The notes under the pieces are model-generated. The model was not told the DNA's origin, did no database searches, and saw nothing but the letters and a program-made list of their open reading frames with translations. A stretch of DNA of 64,000 nt from DATMTS01 sp035564555 (GTDB taxonomy: Bacteria > Actinomycetota > Actinomycetes > Actinomycetales > Microbacteriaceae), in NCBI GenBank assembly GCA_035564555.1, contig DATMTS010000065.1:1-64000 (forward strand), written 5' to 3'. Of the stretch, positions 25,048 to 33,509 are shown in pieces (position 1 is the stretch's first letter; every line of letters starts with the position of its first letter). The translations under genes and the position numbers were made by a program.

Positions 25048-25371
25048 TTGTCCGATCCCGATGTACCCACGCGAGGGCCGGCACGTCCCGGTCCGTACGC
25101 GATCGCCGGCGTGATCATCGTCGTTGCGATCGTCTTGCCGCTGATCGTGCCGTTGTACGCGTTCCACGATCCGACGCTCGGGGGCATGCCGTTCTTCTAC
25201 TGGTACCAGTTGCTGTGGGTGCCGATCGATTCGCTGCTGCTGTGGATCACCTTCCTGATCATGCGCAAAGAAGACCTGCGACGCCGCGAGGCCGTGCGCG
25301 AGGAGAAGGAGCGCGTGATGCGTGAAGCGGGCATGACCGGTCCGACCGGCGAGGGGAGGGCAGCAGAATGA
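25048..25371 (+). CDS. DUF3311 small membrane protein
   Basis: 107 residues with two membrane segments (about 18-40 and 53-76) and a charged C-terminal helix (RKEDLRRREAVREEKERVMR). The segment YAFHDPTLGGMPFFYWYQLL is the DUF3311 signature. Such proteins are encoded directly upstream of sodium/solute symporters and are probably small accessory subunits. The start is taken as TTG 25048 because CGAGGAGACGCC precedes it; an ATG at 24958 gives a Cys/Arg-rich extension with no support. It overlaps the symporter start (ATGA). The 24906-25047 gap shows no gene. Confidence 0.82.
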   Translation: MSDPDVPTRGPARPGPYAIAGVIIVVAIVLPLIVPLYAFHDPTLGGMPFFYWYQLLWVPIDSLLLWITFLIMRKEDLRRREAVREEKERVMREAGMTGPTGEGRAAE

Positions 25372-27098
25372 GCGCAGCAATGGATGCCGTTGCACGGGTC
25401 GTGCTCGAGGGAACGGTGGGCAAAGACGGCTCTCGGCCGGTCAACTGGGTCGCACTGATCGTGGTCATCATCCTGTTCGTGATCGTCGCGGTGCTCGGAT
25501 TCCTCGCCTCCCGGTGGCGCACGGCGCCGGCCGACCGAGGTCTGAAGAGCCTTGACCAGTGGGGCCTGGGCGGCCGCGGGTTCGGCTCCTGGGTCACGTG
25601 GTTCCTGCTCGGCGGCGATCTCTACACGGCCTACACCTTCGTCGCGGTGCCCGCCGCGATGTGGGCGTCGGGCGCGGTCAGCGGATTCTTCGCCGTGCCG
25701 TACACGATCGTGCTCTATCCGATCGTGTTCCTGCTGATGAGCCGGCTGTGGTCGGTCTCGCACCGGCATGGCTATGTCACTCCGGCGGACTTCGTCGGCG
25801 GCCGTTATCGCAGCAAGACGCTGTCGACAGCCGTCGCCGTGACCGGGATCATCGCCACGATGCCCTACATCGCGCTGCAGCTGGTGGGCATCAAGTCGGT
25901 ACTGACGGTTCTCGGGCTCGGCTCGAACACCAACCCGTTCATGGCCGACCTGCCCCTGATCATCGCCTTCGTCGTGCTGGCCGCCTACACCTACACCGGC
26001 GGGCTCCGAGCTCCGGCGCTGATCGCGATCGTGAAAGACATCCTGATCTACATCGCCATCATCGTGGCGATCATCTACCTGCCGGCACATTTCGGCGGTT
26101 GGGGTGCCATCTTCGGGGCCGCGGACAAGAAGCTCAGTGCCACGAACCCGGCTACCGGCTTGCCGTTCGGTCCGATCATCCCGGGGGCGACGACCTTCAA
26201 CGCCTACTGGACACTCGCTCTCGGCTCGGCGATGGCGCTGTTCATGTACCCGCACTCGATCACCGGCGTACTGGCGACCAAGAGCCGTAACACCATCCGC
26301 CGCAACGCCATGGTGCTGCCGCTCTACTCGCTCATGCTCGGCTTTCTCGCCCTGCTCGGCTACGTCGCGATCAAGGCGGGCACCATGCCGGTGGACACGA
26401 ACGGGAAGATCAACGCGCAGCTGGTGATCCCGCAACTGTTCCTCGACAGCTTCCCGAGTTGGTTCTCAGGCGTCGCGCTCGCCGCGATCGCGATCGGGGC
26501 GCTGGTGCCGGCGGCGATCATGTCGATCGCGGCCTCGAACCTGTTCACGCGCAACATCTACAAGGACCTGTTCCGCGCGAAGTCGACGCCGGCGCACGAA
26601 GCGAAGGTTTCCAAGCTCGTCTCGCTCATCATCAAGTTCGGCGCATTGGCGTTCGTGCTCGGAATGGACACCAGCGCTGCGATCAACTTGCAACTGCTGG
26701 GCGGGGTCTGGATCCTGCAGACGTTCCCGTCGATCGTCGCCGGGCTCTATACGCGGTGGTTCAACAAATGGGCCCTGGTTGCAGGCTGGGCAGCAGGCAT
26801 CCTGTACGGCACGATCGCCGCATACAACGTGATCAATCCGGTCACGCACGCCCACTTCGGCGGTTCGATCGCCCCGTTCTTCCCGTTCGCAACACCGCCG
26901 ATCTACATCGGCGTATCGGCGTTCGTGGTCAACGCGGTGGTCGCAGTCGTCGTGACCCTGGTTCTTCGCGCGTTCAAAGTCGCCGACACGGCGGACGCCA
27001 CTCGGCCCAGCGACTTCGGCGCCGACGAGAACGATCCGAAGGTTGTCGCGATCGAGAAGGTGCAGCCTCCGTTGAACCCCGACGTCGACCGCGTGTAG
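25368..27098 (+). CDS. Sodium:solute symporter (SSS family, monocarboxylate-like)
   Basis: 576 residues, about 13 membrane segments, sodium/solute symporter family. The typical core is present: GRGFGSWVTWFLLGGDLYTA, YVTPADFVGGRYRSKTLST, VLAAYTYTGGLRAPALIAIV, and SIAASNLFTRNIYKDLFRAK. Together with an upstream DUF3311 protein this arrangement resembles MctP-like transporters of short monocarboxylates, but other organic acids or pantothenate-type substrates are possible. The start overlaps the DUF3311 stop, so the two are translationally coupled. The C-terminus is hydrophilic. Convergent with the AlkZ-type gene 42 bp away. Confidence 0.92.
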   Translation: MSAAMDAVARVVLEGTVGKDGSRPVNWVALIVVIILFVIVAVLGFLASRWRTAPADRGLKSLDQWGLGGRGFGSWVTWFLLGGDLYTAYTFVAVPAAMWASGAVSGFFAVPYTIVLYPIVFLLMSRLWSVSHRHGYVTPADFVGGRYRSKTLSTAVAVTGIIATMPYIALQLVGIKSVLTVLGLGSNTNPFMADLPLIIAFVVLAAYTYTGGLRAPALIAIVKDILIYIAIIVAIIYLPAHFGGWGAIFGAADKKLSATNPATGLPFGPIIPGATTFNAYWTLALGSAMALFMYPHSITGVLATKSRNTIRRNAMVLPLYSLMLGFLALLGYVAIKAGTMPVDTNGKINAQLVIPQLFLDSFPSWFSGVALAAIAIGALVPAAIMSIAASNLFTRNIYKDLFRAKSTPAHEAKVSKLVSLIIKFGALAFVLGMDTSAAINLQLLGGVWILQTFPSIVAGLYTRWFNKWALVAGWAAGILYGTIAAYNVINPVTHAHFGGSIAPFFPFATPPIYIGVSAFVVNAVVAVVVTLVLRAFKVADTADATRPSDFGADENDPKVVAIEKVQPPLNPDVDRV

Positions 27099-27140
27099 CG
27101 GTCGGCGCCCGATCAGCGCACCCGTCGGCTGAGGCTGTGC

Positions 27141-28367
27141 TCAGTGCGTTCCTCGGCCGGCGGGAACGATGGCCGAGGCGAGGTCATCCGCAAGGGTGCC
27201 CCGCCCGACGACCTCGACGCCGCCGAGCCCTTGCCAGGCAGCTGTCTCGTGCAGCAGCCCGGCGAGCCGTTCGGCGGTGTCGTGGTCTGCGCCCGGTTCC
27301 GCCCACGCCGCCTGCACGCGCAGCACTCCGGCCTGGCGATCGCTCTTGAGGTCGACTCGGCCCACGATCCGGTCGTCTTGCAGAACGGGCAGAACGTAGT
27401 AGCCGTACACGCGTCTTGGGGCCGGCGTGTAGATCTCGATGCGGTAGCGGAAGCCGAACATCCGTTCCGCGCGCGCCCGTTCCCACACCATCGGGTCGAA
27501 CGGCGAGAGCAGGGACATCGTGTCGATGCGGCGGGGCAGCCGCGCATCGCGGTGCAACCACGCCCGCGCCGCCCGGCCGCCCTTCTCCCAGCCCTGAACG
27601 GTCACCGGCATGAGCTCGCCTTCGTCTTCCAGTCGCCGGATCGCTTCCATCGCCGGAGCGTTCTTGATGCGGTAGTAATCGGCGAGGTCGCGCGCGGTGC
27701 CGATCCCGTGGGCTCGGGCGGAGCGGCGGATCAACTCCAGCACGGCATCCGGCTTCTCCAGCCGCCGATTCAGGATGTCGTGCGACAGCACCTGCTCGGC
27801 CAGCGCATAGCGACGCTGAAAGCGGGTGCGCCCCGCGATCGCGACTTCGCCGAAATAGAACATGTACTCCAACGCGCGCTTCACGTCGGACCATCCCCAC
27901 CACGGTCCTCGACGCACGTTCGCGTCGTGCTCGATCTCGCTTGCGGCCAGCGGGCCATTGGCTTTCAGTTCGGCGCGTAGCCACTCGACGGTGGCGCGAT
28001 TGCTCTGATACCAGCTGTCGTCCGCCGTGCCGTAGCGGTCGCGGTACTCCAGCATGCGCCAGCCGAACAACGGCCAGTCTTCGCGACGCACGAAGGCCGC
28101 CTCGTGCGCCCAATACTCCGTGTGCGGAGCGCCCGGCCGGAACGTCAGATTGTCGAGCAGCGCCTTCTGATACGGCCCGAGTCGCGCGAACACCGGCAGG
28201 TAGTGGCTGCGCTCGAAGACGTTGACCGAGTCGATCTGCAGGAGATTGATGCGATCGATCAGGCTGTTCAACTGACGGGTGCCGACGCTGGCGGGGCGCG
28301 CACGGCCGAAGCCCTGCGCCGCCAGCGCGACGCGTCTGGCCAGGCTTGCAGAGAGCATCTCGGTCAT
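27141..28367 (-). CDS. AlkZ/YcaQ-type winged-helix DNA glycosylase
   Basis: 408 residues of the HTH_42 (AlkZ/YcaQ) family, which excise alkylated bases and open interstrand cross-links. The catalytic-type motif is NLLQIDSVNVFERSHYLPVF; Gln44 and Asp46 match the Q-x-Q/D motif. Other family marks are HTEYWAHEAAFVRREDWPLF, winged-helix segments near residues 190-290, and LLSPFDPMVWERARAERMFG in the C-terminal part. ATG 28367 lies 7 nt after the minus-strand hexamer TAGGCT. The gene is divergent from the AI-2E permease with only 51 bp between the starts. Confidence 0.9.
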   Translation of the reverse strand: MTEMLSASLARRVALAAQGFGRARPASVGTRQLNSLIDRINLLQIDSVNVFERSHYLPVFARLGPYQKALLDNLTFRPGAPHTEYWAHEAAFVRREDWPLFGWRMLEYRDRYGTADDSWYQSNRATVEWLRAELKANGPLAASEIEHDANVRRGPWWGWSDVKRALEYMFYFGEVAIAGRTRFQRRYALAEQVLSHDILNRRLEKPDAVLELIRRSARAHGIGTARDLADYYRIKNAPAMEAIRRLEDEGELMPVTVQGWEKGGRAARAWLHRDARLPRRIDTMSLLSPFDPMVWERARAERMFGFRYRIEIYTPAPRRVYGYYVLPVLQDDRIVGRVDLKSDRQAGVLRVQAAWAEPGADHDTAERLAGLLHETAAWQGLGGVEVVGRGTLADDLASAIVPAGRGTH

Positions 28368-28374
28368 TGCGTGC

Positions 28375-28412
28375 AGCCTAACTGCAGCAGCAGACACGCC
28401 CCGACATAGACT
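28375..28412. promoter_or_regulatory. Divergent pair of leaderless promoters
   Basis: Minus-strand TAGGCT (28380-28375) serves the glycosylase gene with a 7-nt gap, and plus-strand TAGACT (28407-28412) serves the permease with a 6-nt gap. Each -35 region must overlap the other promoter, so the two may be mutually exclusive. Confidence 0.55.
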
Positions 28413-28418
28413 GAACCG

Positions 28419-29654
28419 ATGACCTACACGGGGGACGACAGGGGCAGGTCGCGGGTCGCGGGGCCGTTCTCGGCCTTGTTCGCGAAGCGCAGAGCGCAGG
28501 TGCCGCCCGAACTGCCGATCGAGCAATCGTTGCCACGCGGCGTGCGCGTCGCCGGCGCCTGGTCGTGGCGACTGCTGGTGATCGGCGCGGTGATCGCGGT
28601 CGTGATCTTCCTGATCATCCAGCTGCGGCTCATCGTGATCCCGGTACTGATCGCAGTTCTGCTCTCAGCGCTGCTGGTGCCCGTCGTCGACTTCCTGCAC
28701 CGCCACAGCTGGCCGCGCTGGTTGGCGATCGTCCTGGCGATGGTCGGCATCATCGTCGTCGTCTCGGGGCTCGTCTTTCTCGCGATCATGCAGATCCGCG
28801 GGGAGTTCAGCGAATTGCAGACCAGGAGCGCGGCGGCATATCAAGGGCTTCTCGACTGGCTGCGCGGGGCGCCGTTCAACTTCAGCGACGTGCAGCTCGA
28901 GGGCTACCTCGGGTCGTTGTGGTCGGCGCTGCAGCAAGACAGCCAGGTGCTGATCTCCGGCGCACTCTCGATCGGTTCGACCGTCGGACACGTGCTCACC
29001 GGGCTGCTGCTCACCCTGTTCAGCACCCTGTTCATCCTGATCGACGGCAAAGGCATCTGGGCCTGGGTCGTGCGCGTCTTCCCGCTGCGTTCCCGTGCGG
29101 CGATCGACGGAGCGGGCAAGTCGGGTTGGGTGACATTGCGCAACTTCGTGCGCGTGCAGATCCTCGTCGCGACGATCGACGCGGTCGGAATCGGGCTGGG
29201 TGCATTCTTCCTGGGATTACCGTTGGTGATCCCGATCAGCGTGCTCGTCTTCCTCGGTTCGTTCATTCCGATCGTCGGTGCCGTCATCACGGGAGCGCTC
29301 GCCGTCGTCGTCGCATTGGTCTATACCGGATGGCTGGCCGCCGTCATCATGCTCGCCGTAGTACTGCTCGTGCAGCAGATCGAGGGGCACGTTCTGCAGC
29401 CGTTGATCATGGGCAGCGCGGTCAAGGTGCATCCCCTTGCCGTCGTACTGGTGGTCGCCGCGGGCTCGTTGCTGGCGGGAATTCCAGGCGCTCTGTTCGC
29501 CGTACCGTTCGCCGCGGTGCTCAACGTGATGGTGCGCTACATCTCCAGCGGAACCTGGCGACGCACCCCCGCCGAGCTCTACCTCGCACCTGATTCGGCA
29601 CTGTGGCGCACCGTTCCGCTGGAGCGTCGGAGGACGACCCGACCCGATGTCTGA
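28419..29654 (+). CDS. AI-2E/PerM family membrane transporter
   Basis: 411 residues with eight predicted membrane segments and the UPF0118/AI-2E exporter family pattern: IQLRLIVIPVLIAVLLSALL, FLHRHSWPRWLAIVLAMVGI, the large soluble loop (about 130-200), and the conserved C-terminal block PISVLVFLGSFIPIVGAVIT with QQIEGHVLQPLIMGSAVKVH. The family includes TqsA and cation/proton transporters, so the substrate cannot be assigned. Start ATG 28419 follows TAGACT by 6 nt (leaderless). Codon 267 (29217-29219) is a rare TTA. The M. tuberculosis homologue (Rv1101c, recalled) lies in the region syntenic with 31-52 kb of this window. Confidence 0.9.
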   Translation: MTYTGDDRGRSRVAGPFSALFAKRRAQVPPELPIEQSLPRGVRVAGAWSWRLLVIGAVIAVVIFLIIQLRLIVIPVLIAVLLSALLVPVVDFLHRHSWPRWLAIVLAMVGIIVVVSGLVFLAIMQIRGEFSELQTRSAAAYQGLLDWLRGAPFNFSDVQLEGYLGSLWSALQQDSQVLISGALSIGSTVGHVLTGLLLTLFSTLFILIDGKGIWAWVVRVFPLRSRAAIDGAGKSGWVTLRNFVRVQILVATIDAVGIGLGAFFLGLPLVIPISVLVFLGSFIPIVGAVITGALAVVVALVYTGWLAAVIMLAVVLLVQQIEGHVLQPLIMGSAVKVHPLAVVLVVAAGSLLAGIPGALFAVPFAAVLNVMVRYISSGTWRRTPAELYLAPDSALWRTVPLERRRTTRPDV

Positions 29655-29664
29655 CCTGTTTCGA

Positions 29665-29690
29665 CCCGCATTCCGGCATGCCGATGCGGG
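29665..29690 (+). terminator. Terminator hairpin after the AI-2E permease
   Basis: CCCGCAT pairs with ATGCGGG around an inner CGGC/GCCG stem, 11 bp after the permease stop and 15 bp before the ilvA -10. It separates the two transcription units. Confidence 0.6.
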
Positions 29691-29704
29691 AATGTGTTCG
29701 GCCA

Positions 29705-29710
29705 TAAACT
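29705..29710 (+). promoter_or_regulatory. -10 element (TAAACT) of leaderless ilvA
   Basis: TAAACT is followed by GAACCG and then ATG 29717. The same GAACCG-ATG junction follows the -10 of the preceding permease. Confidence 0.55.
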
Positions 29711-29716
29711 GAACCG

Positions 29717-30979
29717 ATGCCATCCACGAGCCGACCTGACCACCCCACGACCGCGGCCGCGCCGAGTCTGACGGAGATCGAGGAGGCCCGGGAGCGCGTC
29801 TCGCGCGTCGCTCAGACCACTCCGATGGAGAGCTCGCGATATCTCAGCGAGTTGCTCGGCGCCCCCGTGCTGCTCAAGTGCGAGAACCTGCAGCGCACCG
29901 GCTCGTACAAGATCCGCGGCGCGTACAACCGGATGGCGCGGTTGAGCGAGGCGGAACGGGCTCGCGGCGTCGTCGCCGCCTCGGCGGGCAATCACGCCCA
30001 AGGCGTGGCGTTCGCCGCGCGCGAACTCGGAATCGCGGCCACGATCTTCATGCCCCTCGGCGTCGCCTTGCCCAAGCTCCAGGCCACGCGGAGCTACGGC
30101 GCCGACGTGGTGCTGGGCGGCGCGACGGTCGACGAGCCGCTGCGCGCCGCCGCGGAATTCGCCGAACGCACGGGCGCCGTTCTCATCCCCCCGTTCGACC
30201 ACCCGGACATCATCGCCGGCCAGGCCACTCTCGGCCTCGACATTGCCGACGAGGTCGACGACCTTCACACGGTCGTGGTGCCGATCGGCGGAGGCGGATT
30301 GATCGCCGGGGTGGCGAGCGCCGTCAAACAGCGGGCGGCAGCGGCCGGCCGCACGGTCCGCGTGATCGGCGTGCAGGCGGAGAACGCCGCCGCCTACCCG
30401 CCCTCCCTGTTGGCCGGGCGTCCGGTCGACGTGCCGGTGGGCGCGACGATCGCCGACGGCATCGCCGTAGGCCGGCCGGGTGTGCTGAACTTCGAGATCA
30501 TCCGCGACTTGGTCGACGAGGTCGTCACAGTGTCGGATGACGACACCGCCCGCGCCATGCTCGTGCTGTTGGAGCGGGCCAAACTCGTGGTGGAGCCTGC
30601 CGGAGCAGTCGGCATCGCCGCGATCCTGGCAGGCAAGGTAACAGCCGACGGACCGACCGTCGCGATCCTCTCCGGTGGCAACATCGACCCGCTGTTGATG
30701 CAGCGCGTGATCAGTCACGGACTGGCGGCATCCGACCGGTACCTGACGCTGAAGATCATGCTGCCCGACCTGCCCGGACAACTGGCGCGCACCTCGCAGC
30801 TCGTCGCCGACGCGGGCGCGAATGTGATCGAAGTGCTGCACACCCGGCATGGGCACGGCCTGCAGATCAGCGAGGTCGAGTTGGAACTGAGCGTCGAGAC
30901 GCGCGGTCCCGAGCATCGCGACGAGGTCGTGCAGGTGCTGCGGCAGGCCGGCTACGATCCCGTGGTCGAACTCGACTAG
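29717..30979 (+). CDS. ilvA: Threonine ammonia-lyase
   Basis: 420 residues, PLP fold type II. It converts threonine to 2-oxobutanoate and ammonia. The PLP lysine is Lys65 in RTGSYKIRGAYNRM; SAGNHAQGVAFAARELG and the phosphate loop VVPIGGGGLIAGVAS follow, with EPAGAVGIAAI later. The C-terminal about 75 residues (DRYLTLKIMLPDLPGQLART) form one ACT-like domain, as in the short TdcB/YgkL-like or actinobacterial form. It may serve isoleucine synthesis or catabolism; no other ilv gene is adjacent. Transcribed alone, convergent with greA. Confidence 0.95.
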   Translation: MPSTSRPDHPTTAAAPSLTEIEEARERVSRVAQTTPMESSRYLSELLGAPVLLKCENLQRTGSYKIRGAYNRMARLSEAERARGVVAASAGNHAQGVAFAARELGIAATIFMPLGVALPKLQATRSYGADVVLGGATVDEPLRAAAEFAERTGAVLIPPFDHPDIIAGQATLGLDIADEVDDLHTVVVPIGGGGLIAGVASAVKQRAAAAGRTVRVIGVQAENAAAYPPSLLAGRPVDVPVGATIADGIAVGRPGVLNFEIIRDLVDEVVTVSDDDTARAMLVLLERAKLVVEPAGAVGIAAILAGKVTADGPTVAILSGGNIDPLLMQRVISHGLAASDRYLTLKIMLPDLPGQLARTSQLVADAGANVIEVLHTRHGHGLQISEVELELSVETRGPEHRDEVVQVLRQAGYDPVVELD

Positions 30980-31060
30980 CTACTCCCCGGCCGGCTGCTC
31001 CCCGAGGACCAGCTGCTCTCCGCGGGAGGCGCCGCCCTCAGGCCATTCGAGCGCAGTCGG

Positions 31061-31552
31061 CTACTGGCCCGTCCAGGTCTCCACCCCGGTGACCTTGACC
31101 GAGATCTCGCGCCCGTTCGGTGCCTGGTAGGTGGTGGAGTCGCCGACCTTGAGACCCAGGATCGACGAGCCGAGCGGGCTCTGTTCGCTGTAGACGCTCA
31201 ACTCGCTGCCGCCGGCGATCTCGCGATTGCCGATCAGGAAGGTGTCTTCGTCGCCGGCGATGACTGCGGTGACCACCGTGCCGGGCTCCACGACACCGTG
31301 GCTCTCCGGAGCTTCGCCGACCTTCGCGTTGCGCAGCAACTGGGTGAGTTGCGCGATGCGCGCCTCTTGTACGCCCTGCGCATCCTTGGCGGCGTGGTAC
31401 CCGCCGTTCTCCTTCAGATCGCCCTCTTCGCGCGCCGCTTCGATGCGCTTGGCGATCTCGCTGCGACCCGTCGTGCTGAGCTGTTCGAGCTCCGCGGCAA
31501 GTCGGTCGTGCGCCTCCTGGGTCAAGAACGTGACCTGCGACACATCAGTCAT
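31061..31552 (-). CDS. greA: Transcript cleavage factor GreA
   Basis: 163 residues. GreA enters the RNA polymerase secondary channel and stimulates cleavage of backtracked RNA. The N-terminal coiled coil shows the tip acidic region (SEIAKRIEAAREEGDLKENG near residues 30-50) and YHAAKDAQGVQEARIAQL. The C-terminal FKBP-like domain shows SPLGSSILGLKVGDSTTYQA. The actinobacterial form is slightly modified relative to E. coli. AAGGAG stands 7 nt before the ATG. It is downstream of DUF4307 on the same strand but has its own leader, with a terminator-like hairpin (31591-31616) between them. Confidence 0.97.
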   Translation of the reverse strand: MTDVSQVTFLTQEAHDRLAAELEQLSTTGRSEIAKRIEAAREEGDLKENGGYHAAKDAQGVQEARIAQLTQLLRNAKVGEAPESHGVVEPGTVVTAVIAGDEDTFLIGNREIAGGSELSVYSEQSPLGSSILGLKVGDSTTYQAPNGREISVKVTGVETWTGQ

Positions 31553-31590
31553 GCCGAACTCCTTACCGTGAAAGGGGCTTACTACGATCG

Positions 31591-31616
31591 ACGCCCCGAC
31601 GTATCCGTCAGGGCGT
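31591..31616 (-). terminator. Hairpin between DUF4307 gene and greA
   Basis: ACGCCC/GGGCGT and GACG/CGTC form a 10-pair stem with one C/A mismatch and a TATC loop, 11 bp beyond the DUF4307 stop. It probably ends that transcript before the greA promoter. Confidence 0.5.
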
Positions 31617-31627
31617 ATCAGAAGATT

Positions 31628-32080
31628 CTAAGTCAGCCAGCACTGATCGACCAAACCCGTGACGGGCATTGACGTGGTGCGCACTGTCTCGGTAAAAGCC
31701 CTCAATCGGCTGCTCGAGGCCGGATACTCCACGATCTTCCAGCCCACCGTCGAGAAGCCTTCGTTCTGCGCCTGTACTGCGCACGCCACCGTGCGGCCGG
31801 GGTCGACCTCGATCGTGAAACTGACCCGGGTGTGGTGCGCGTCGACGATGGTGTACGCCGTATCGGTCTCCAGCAGGTTGCCGCCGGTGCCGTCGAATCC
31901 GCCCCAGACGACCCAGGCGCCGAACACGACGACGAAGGCCGCCGCCACCGACCCGATCCACCACTTGTCGCGCCGGGAGCGACCCCGGGTGCGCCCATAG
32001 CGGGAAGCGAGCGCAGGGTCGTCGGCGGGCGGGGCCGTGGCCACTTCGGATGCCTCCTGATCGCGCACGGCGCCTCTCAT
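31628..32080 (-). CDS. DUF4307 membrane-anchored protein
   Basis: 150 residues. A charged N-terminus (1-38), one membrane segment (about 41-60, KWWIGSVAAAFVVVFGAWVV), then an extracytoplasmic beta-rich domain containing AYTIVDAHHTRVSFTIEVDP and ending VDQCWLT, the DUF4307 pattern. It lies between greA and mca exactly as Rv1081c does in mycobacteria (recalled). Function unknown. The ATG lies 7 nt after a TAATCG hexamer, so it may also be leaderless. The promoter region is shared with the divergent mca gene. Confidence 0.87.
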   Translation of the reverse strand: MRGAVRDQEASEVATAPPADDPALASRYGRTRGRSRRDKWWIGSVAAAFVVVFGAWVVWGGFDGTGGNLLETDTAYTIVDAHHTRVSFTIEVDPGRTVACAVQAQNEGFSTVGWKIVEYPASSSRLRAFTETVRTTSMPVTGLVDQCWLT

Positions 32081-32143
32081 TTCGAACCGATTAGTCTTGG
32101 ATCAAGGTTACGGGCAAATTCTGAGCGAAAGCGGCGGCTACTG

Positions 32144-33025
32144 GTGACACGGCGACTGATGGCGGTGCACGCGCATCCGGATGACGAGTCGAGCAAAGGG
32201 GCGGCGACGTACGCGTATTACGTGAACGACGGCGCCGAGGTGATGGTCGTCAGCTGCACGGGAGGCGAGCGCGGCGACATCCTCAACGAGGAACTCGAGA
32301 ACCGCGCGATGGCTGAGCGCGATCTGCCGGGCCTGCGTCGGCTCGAGATGGCGGCAGCACAAGCGGTGCTCGGAATCGAACACCGCTGGCTCGGTTACGT
32401 GGACTCGGGCATGCCGAGTGAAGACGGCTCGTTGCCGGTCAACTCGTTCGCCTCGATCCCGCTGGAGATCTCTGCCGAGCCGCTGGTGCGGCTGATCCGC
32501 GAGTTCAAGCCGCAGGTCCTCGTGACCTACGACGAGAACGGCGGCTACCCGCATCCCGATCACATCCGCTGCCACGACGTTTCGGTGGAGGCGTATCGGG
32601 CCGCCGGCGACCCCCACCGGTACCCGGATGCCGGGCCGGCGTGGCAGGTGCAGAAGCTCTATTACGACCGCATCTTCAATTACAAGCGGATGAGCAGCGT
32701 CTACGACCTACTGCGCGAGTCCGAACCGGACTCTCCGCTCATCGCCCAGTTCGAGGAGATGACGGGCTGGCTCAAACGGGAGGGCGAGGAGTCGCTGGCC
32801 ACCACTCAGGTTCCCGCAGGAGAGTTCTTCGAACTGCGCGACGCGGCACTGCGTGCGCACGCGAGCCAGGTCGCCCCCGACAGTGCGTTCTTCTTCTGGC
32901 CGAACCACCTCCAGCAGCGGGCGTGGCCGTATGAGGACTACCAGCTCATCGACTCGAATGTCGATTCGACGCTTCCGGAGACCGACCTGTTCGCCGGGGT
33001 CGACGACGAACGGGAGCGGGCATGA
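32144..33025 (+). CDS. mca: Mycothiol S-conjugate amidase Mca
   Basis: 293 residues, GlcNAc-PI deacetylase (LmbE-like) fold. Mca hydrolyses mycothiol S-conjugates of toxins to a mercapturic acid and GlcN-Ins. The zinc site is visible in VHAHPDDESSKGAATYAYY (residues 8-26) and YDENGGYPHPDHIRCHDVSV. VSCTGGERGDILNEELENRA and KLYYDRIFNYKRM are Mca-type. This implies that the organism makes mycothiol, a marker of Actinomycetota. GTG 32144 gives VTRRLMAVHAHPDDE, the family start; upstream in-frame codons are open but unsupported. The next gene overlaps its stop (ATGA). Confidence 0.96.
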   Translation: MTRRLMAVHAHPDDESSKGAATYAYYVNDGAEVMVVSCTGGERGDILNEELENRAMAERDLPGLRRLEMAAAQAVLGIEHRWLGYVDSGMPSEDGSLPVNSFASIPLEISAEPLVRLIREFKPQVLVTYDENGGYPHPDHIRCHDVSVEAYRAAGDPHRYPDAGPAWQVQKLYYDRIFNYKRMSSVYDLLRESEPDSPLIAQFEEMTGWLKREGEESLATTQVPAGEFFELRDAALRAHASQVAPDSAFFFWPNHLQQRAWPYEDYQLIDSNVDSTLPETDLFAGVDDERERA

Positions 33026-33321
33026 TCGGCGACGCGGCGCTACGCCTGTCGGTCTCGGTGCACCAGCTCGTGGTATCGATGCAGTCTCCCGCACCCAAGG
33101 CGCCCCCGCCCGACAGCGTGACTCCGGGCGTGTGGGGATTCGTCGTCATCTTCTTGATCGCCGTGGTCGTGATCCTGCTGGTGATCGACATGACCAGGCG
33201 CATCCGGCGGGTGCGGTACCGTGCGGAGATCGCCGAGAAGCTCGACGCCGAAGAGGCCGCGTCCGGGCGCGGGGAACGCCCCACGCCCGACGGTTCGGGC
33301 ACCGACGACCGCCGCGACTGA
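33022..33321 (+). CDS. Small single-pass membrane protein downstream of mca
   Basis: 99 residues with one membrane segment (about 38-58, VWGFVVIFLIAVVVILLVID) followed by a basic stop-transfer region (TRRIRRVRYRAEIAEKL) and an acidic, disordered tail. It overlaps the mca stop by 4 nt. A similar small protein follows mca in other actinobacteria (Rv1083 in M. tuberculosis, recalled). Function unknown; coupling suggests a role linked to mycothiol detoxification. The last five codons and the stop belong to the first unit of a 34-bp tandem repeat. Confidence 0.78.
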   Translation: MIGDAALRLSVSVHQLVVSMQSPAPKAPPPDSVTPGVWGFVVIFLIAVVVILLVIDMTRRIRRVRYRAEIAEKLDAEEAASGRGERPTPDGSGTDDRRD

Positions 33322-33401
33322 CCCGGGTGCGGCCCCTGACGACCGCCGCGACTGAACCGGGTGCGGCCCCCGACGACCGCGGCGACTGACCCGGGTGAGG
33401 C
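33304..33401. repeat. 34-bp tandem repeat, about 2.9 copies
   Basis: Units begin at 33304, 33338 and 33372. Copies 1 and 2 are full length (34 nt) and differ at two positions; copy 3 is 30 nt with two more changes. The first unit contains the stop codon of the small membrane protein gene, so the array looks like a local duplication of that gene's 3' end. Since 34 is not a multiple of 3, the copies do not extend the frame. Confidence 0.9.
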
Positions 33402-33427
33402 TTCCCTCTCGTCGATGCAGGAGGGGC

Positions 33428-33456
33428 TTGACCGGTCGGTCAATCAGGAGCAGAAT
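33428..33456 (+). promoter_or_regulatory. Promoter of SPW/tetR unit with a palindrome over the -35
   Basis: TTGACC (33428-33433) and CAGAAT (33451-33456) are spaced by 17 bp, a good -35/-10 pair. The -35 is also the left arm of TTGACC-GGTC-GGTCAA (33428-33443), a perfect dyad typical of TetR operators. A TetR bound there would block the promoter. Confidence 0.6.
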
Positions 33457-33509
33457 TTAAATCGACCCCCGGAAGCGGGAGCCACCTTATTCAAGGAGGT
33501 TGGTTGTCG

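Noticed and set aside
30980..31060. Terminator between ilvA and greA
   Set aside because: The region contains short direct repeats (GCTGCTC) but no stable stem of six or more pairs that I could find.
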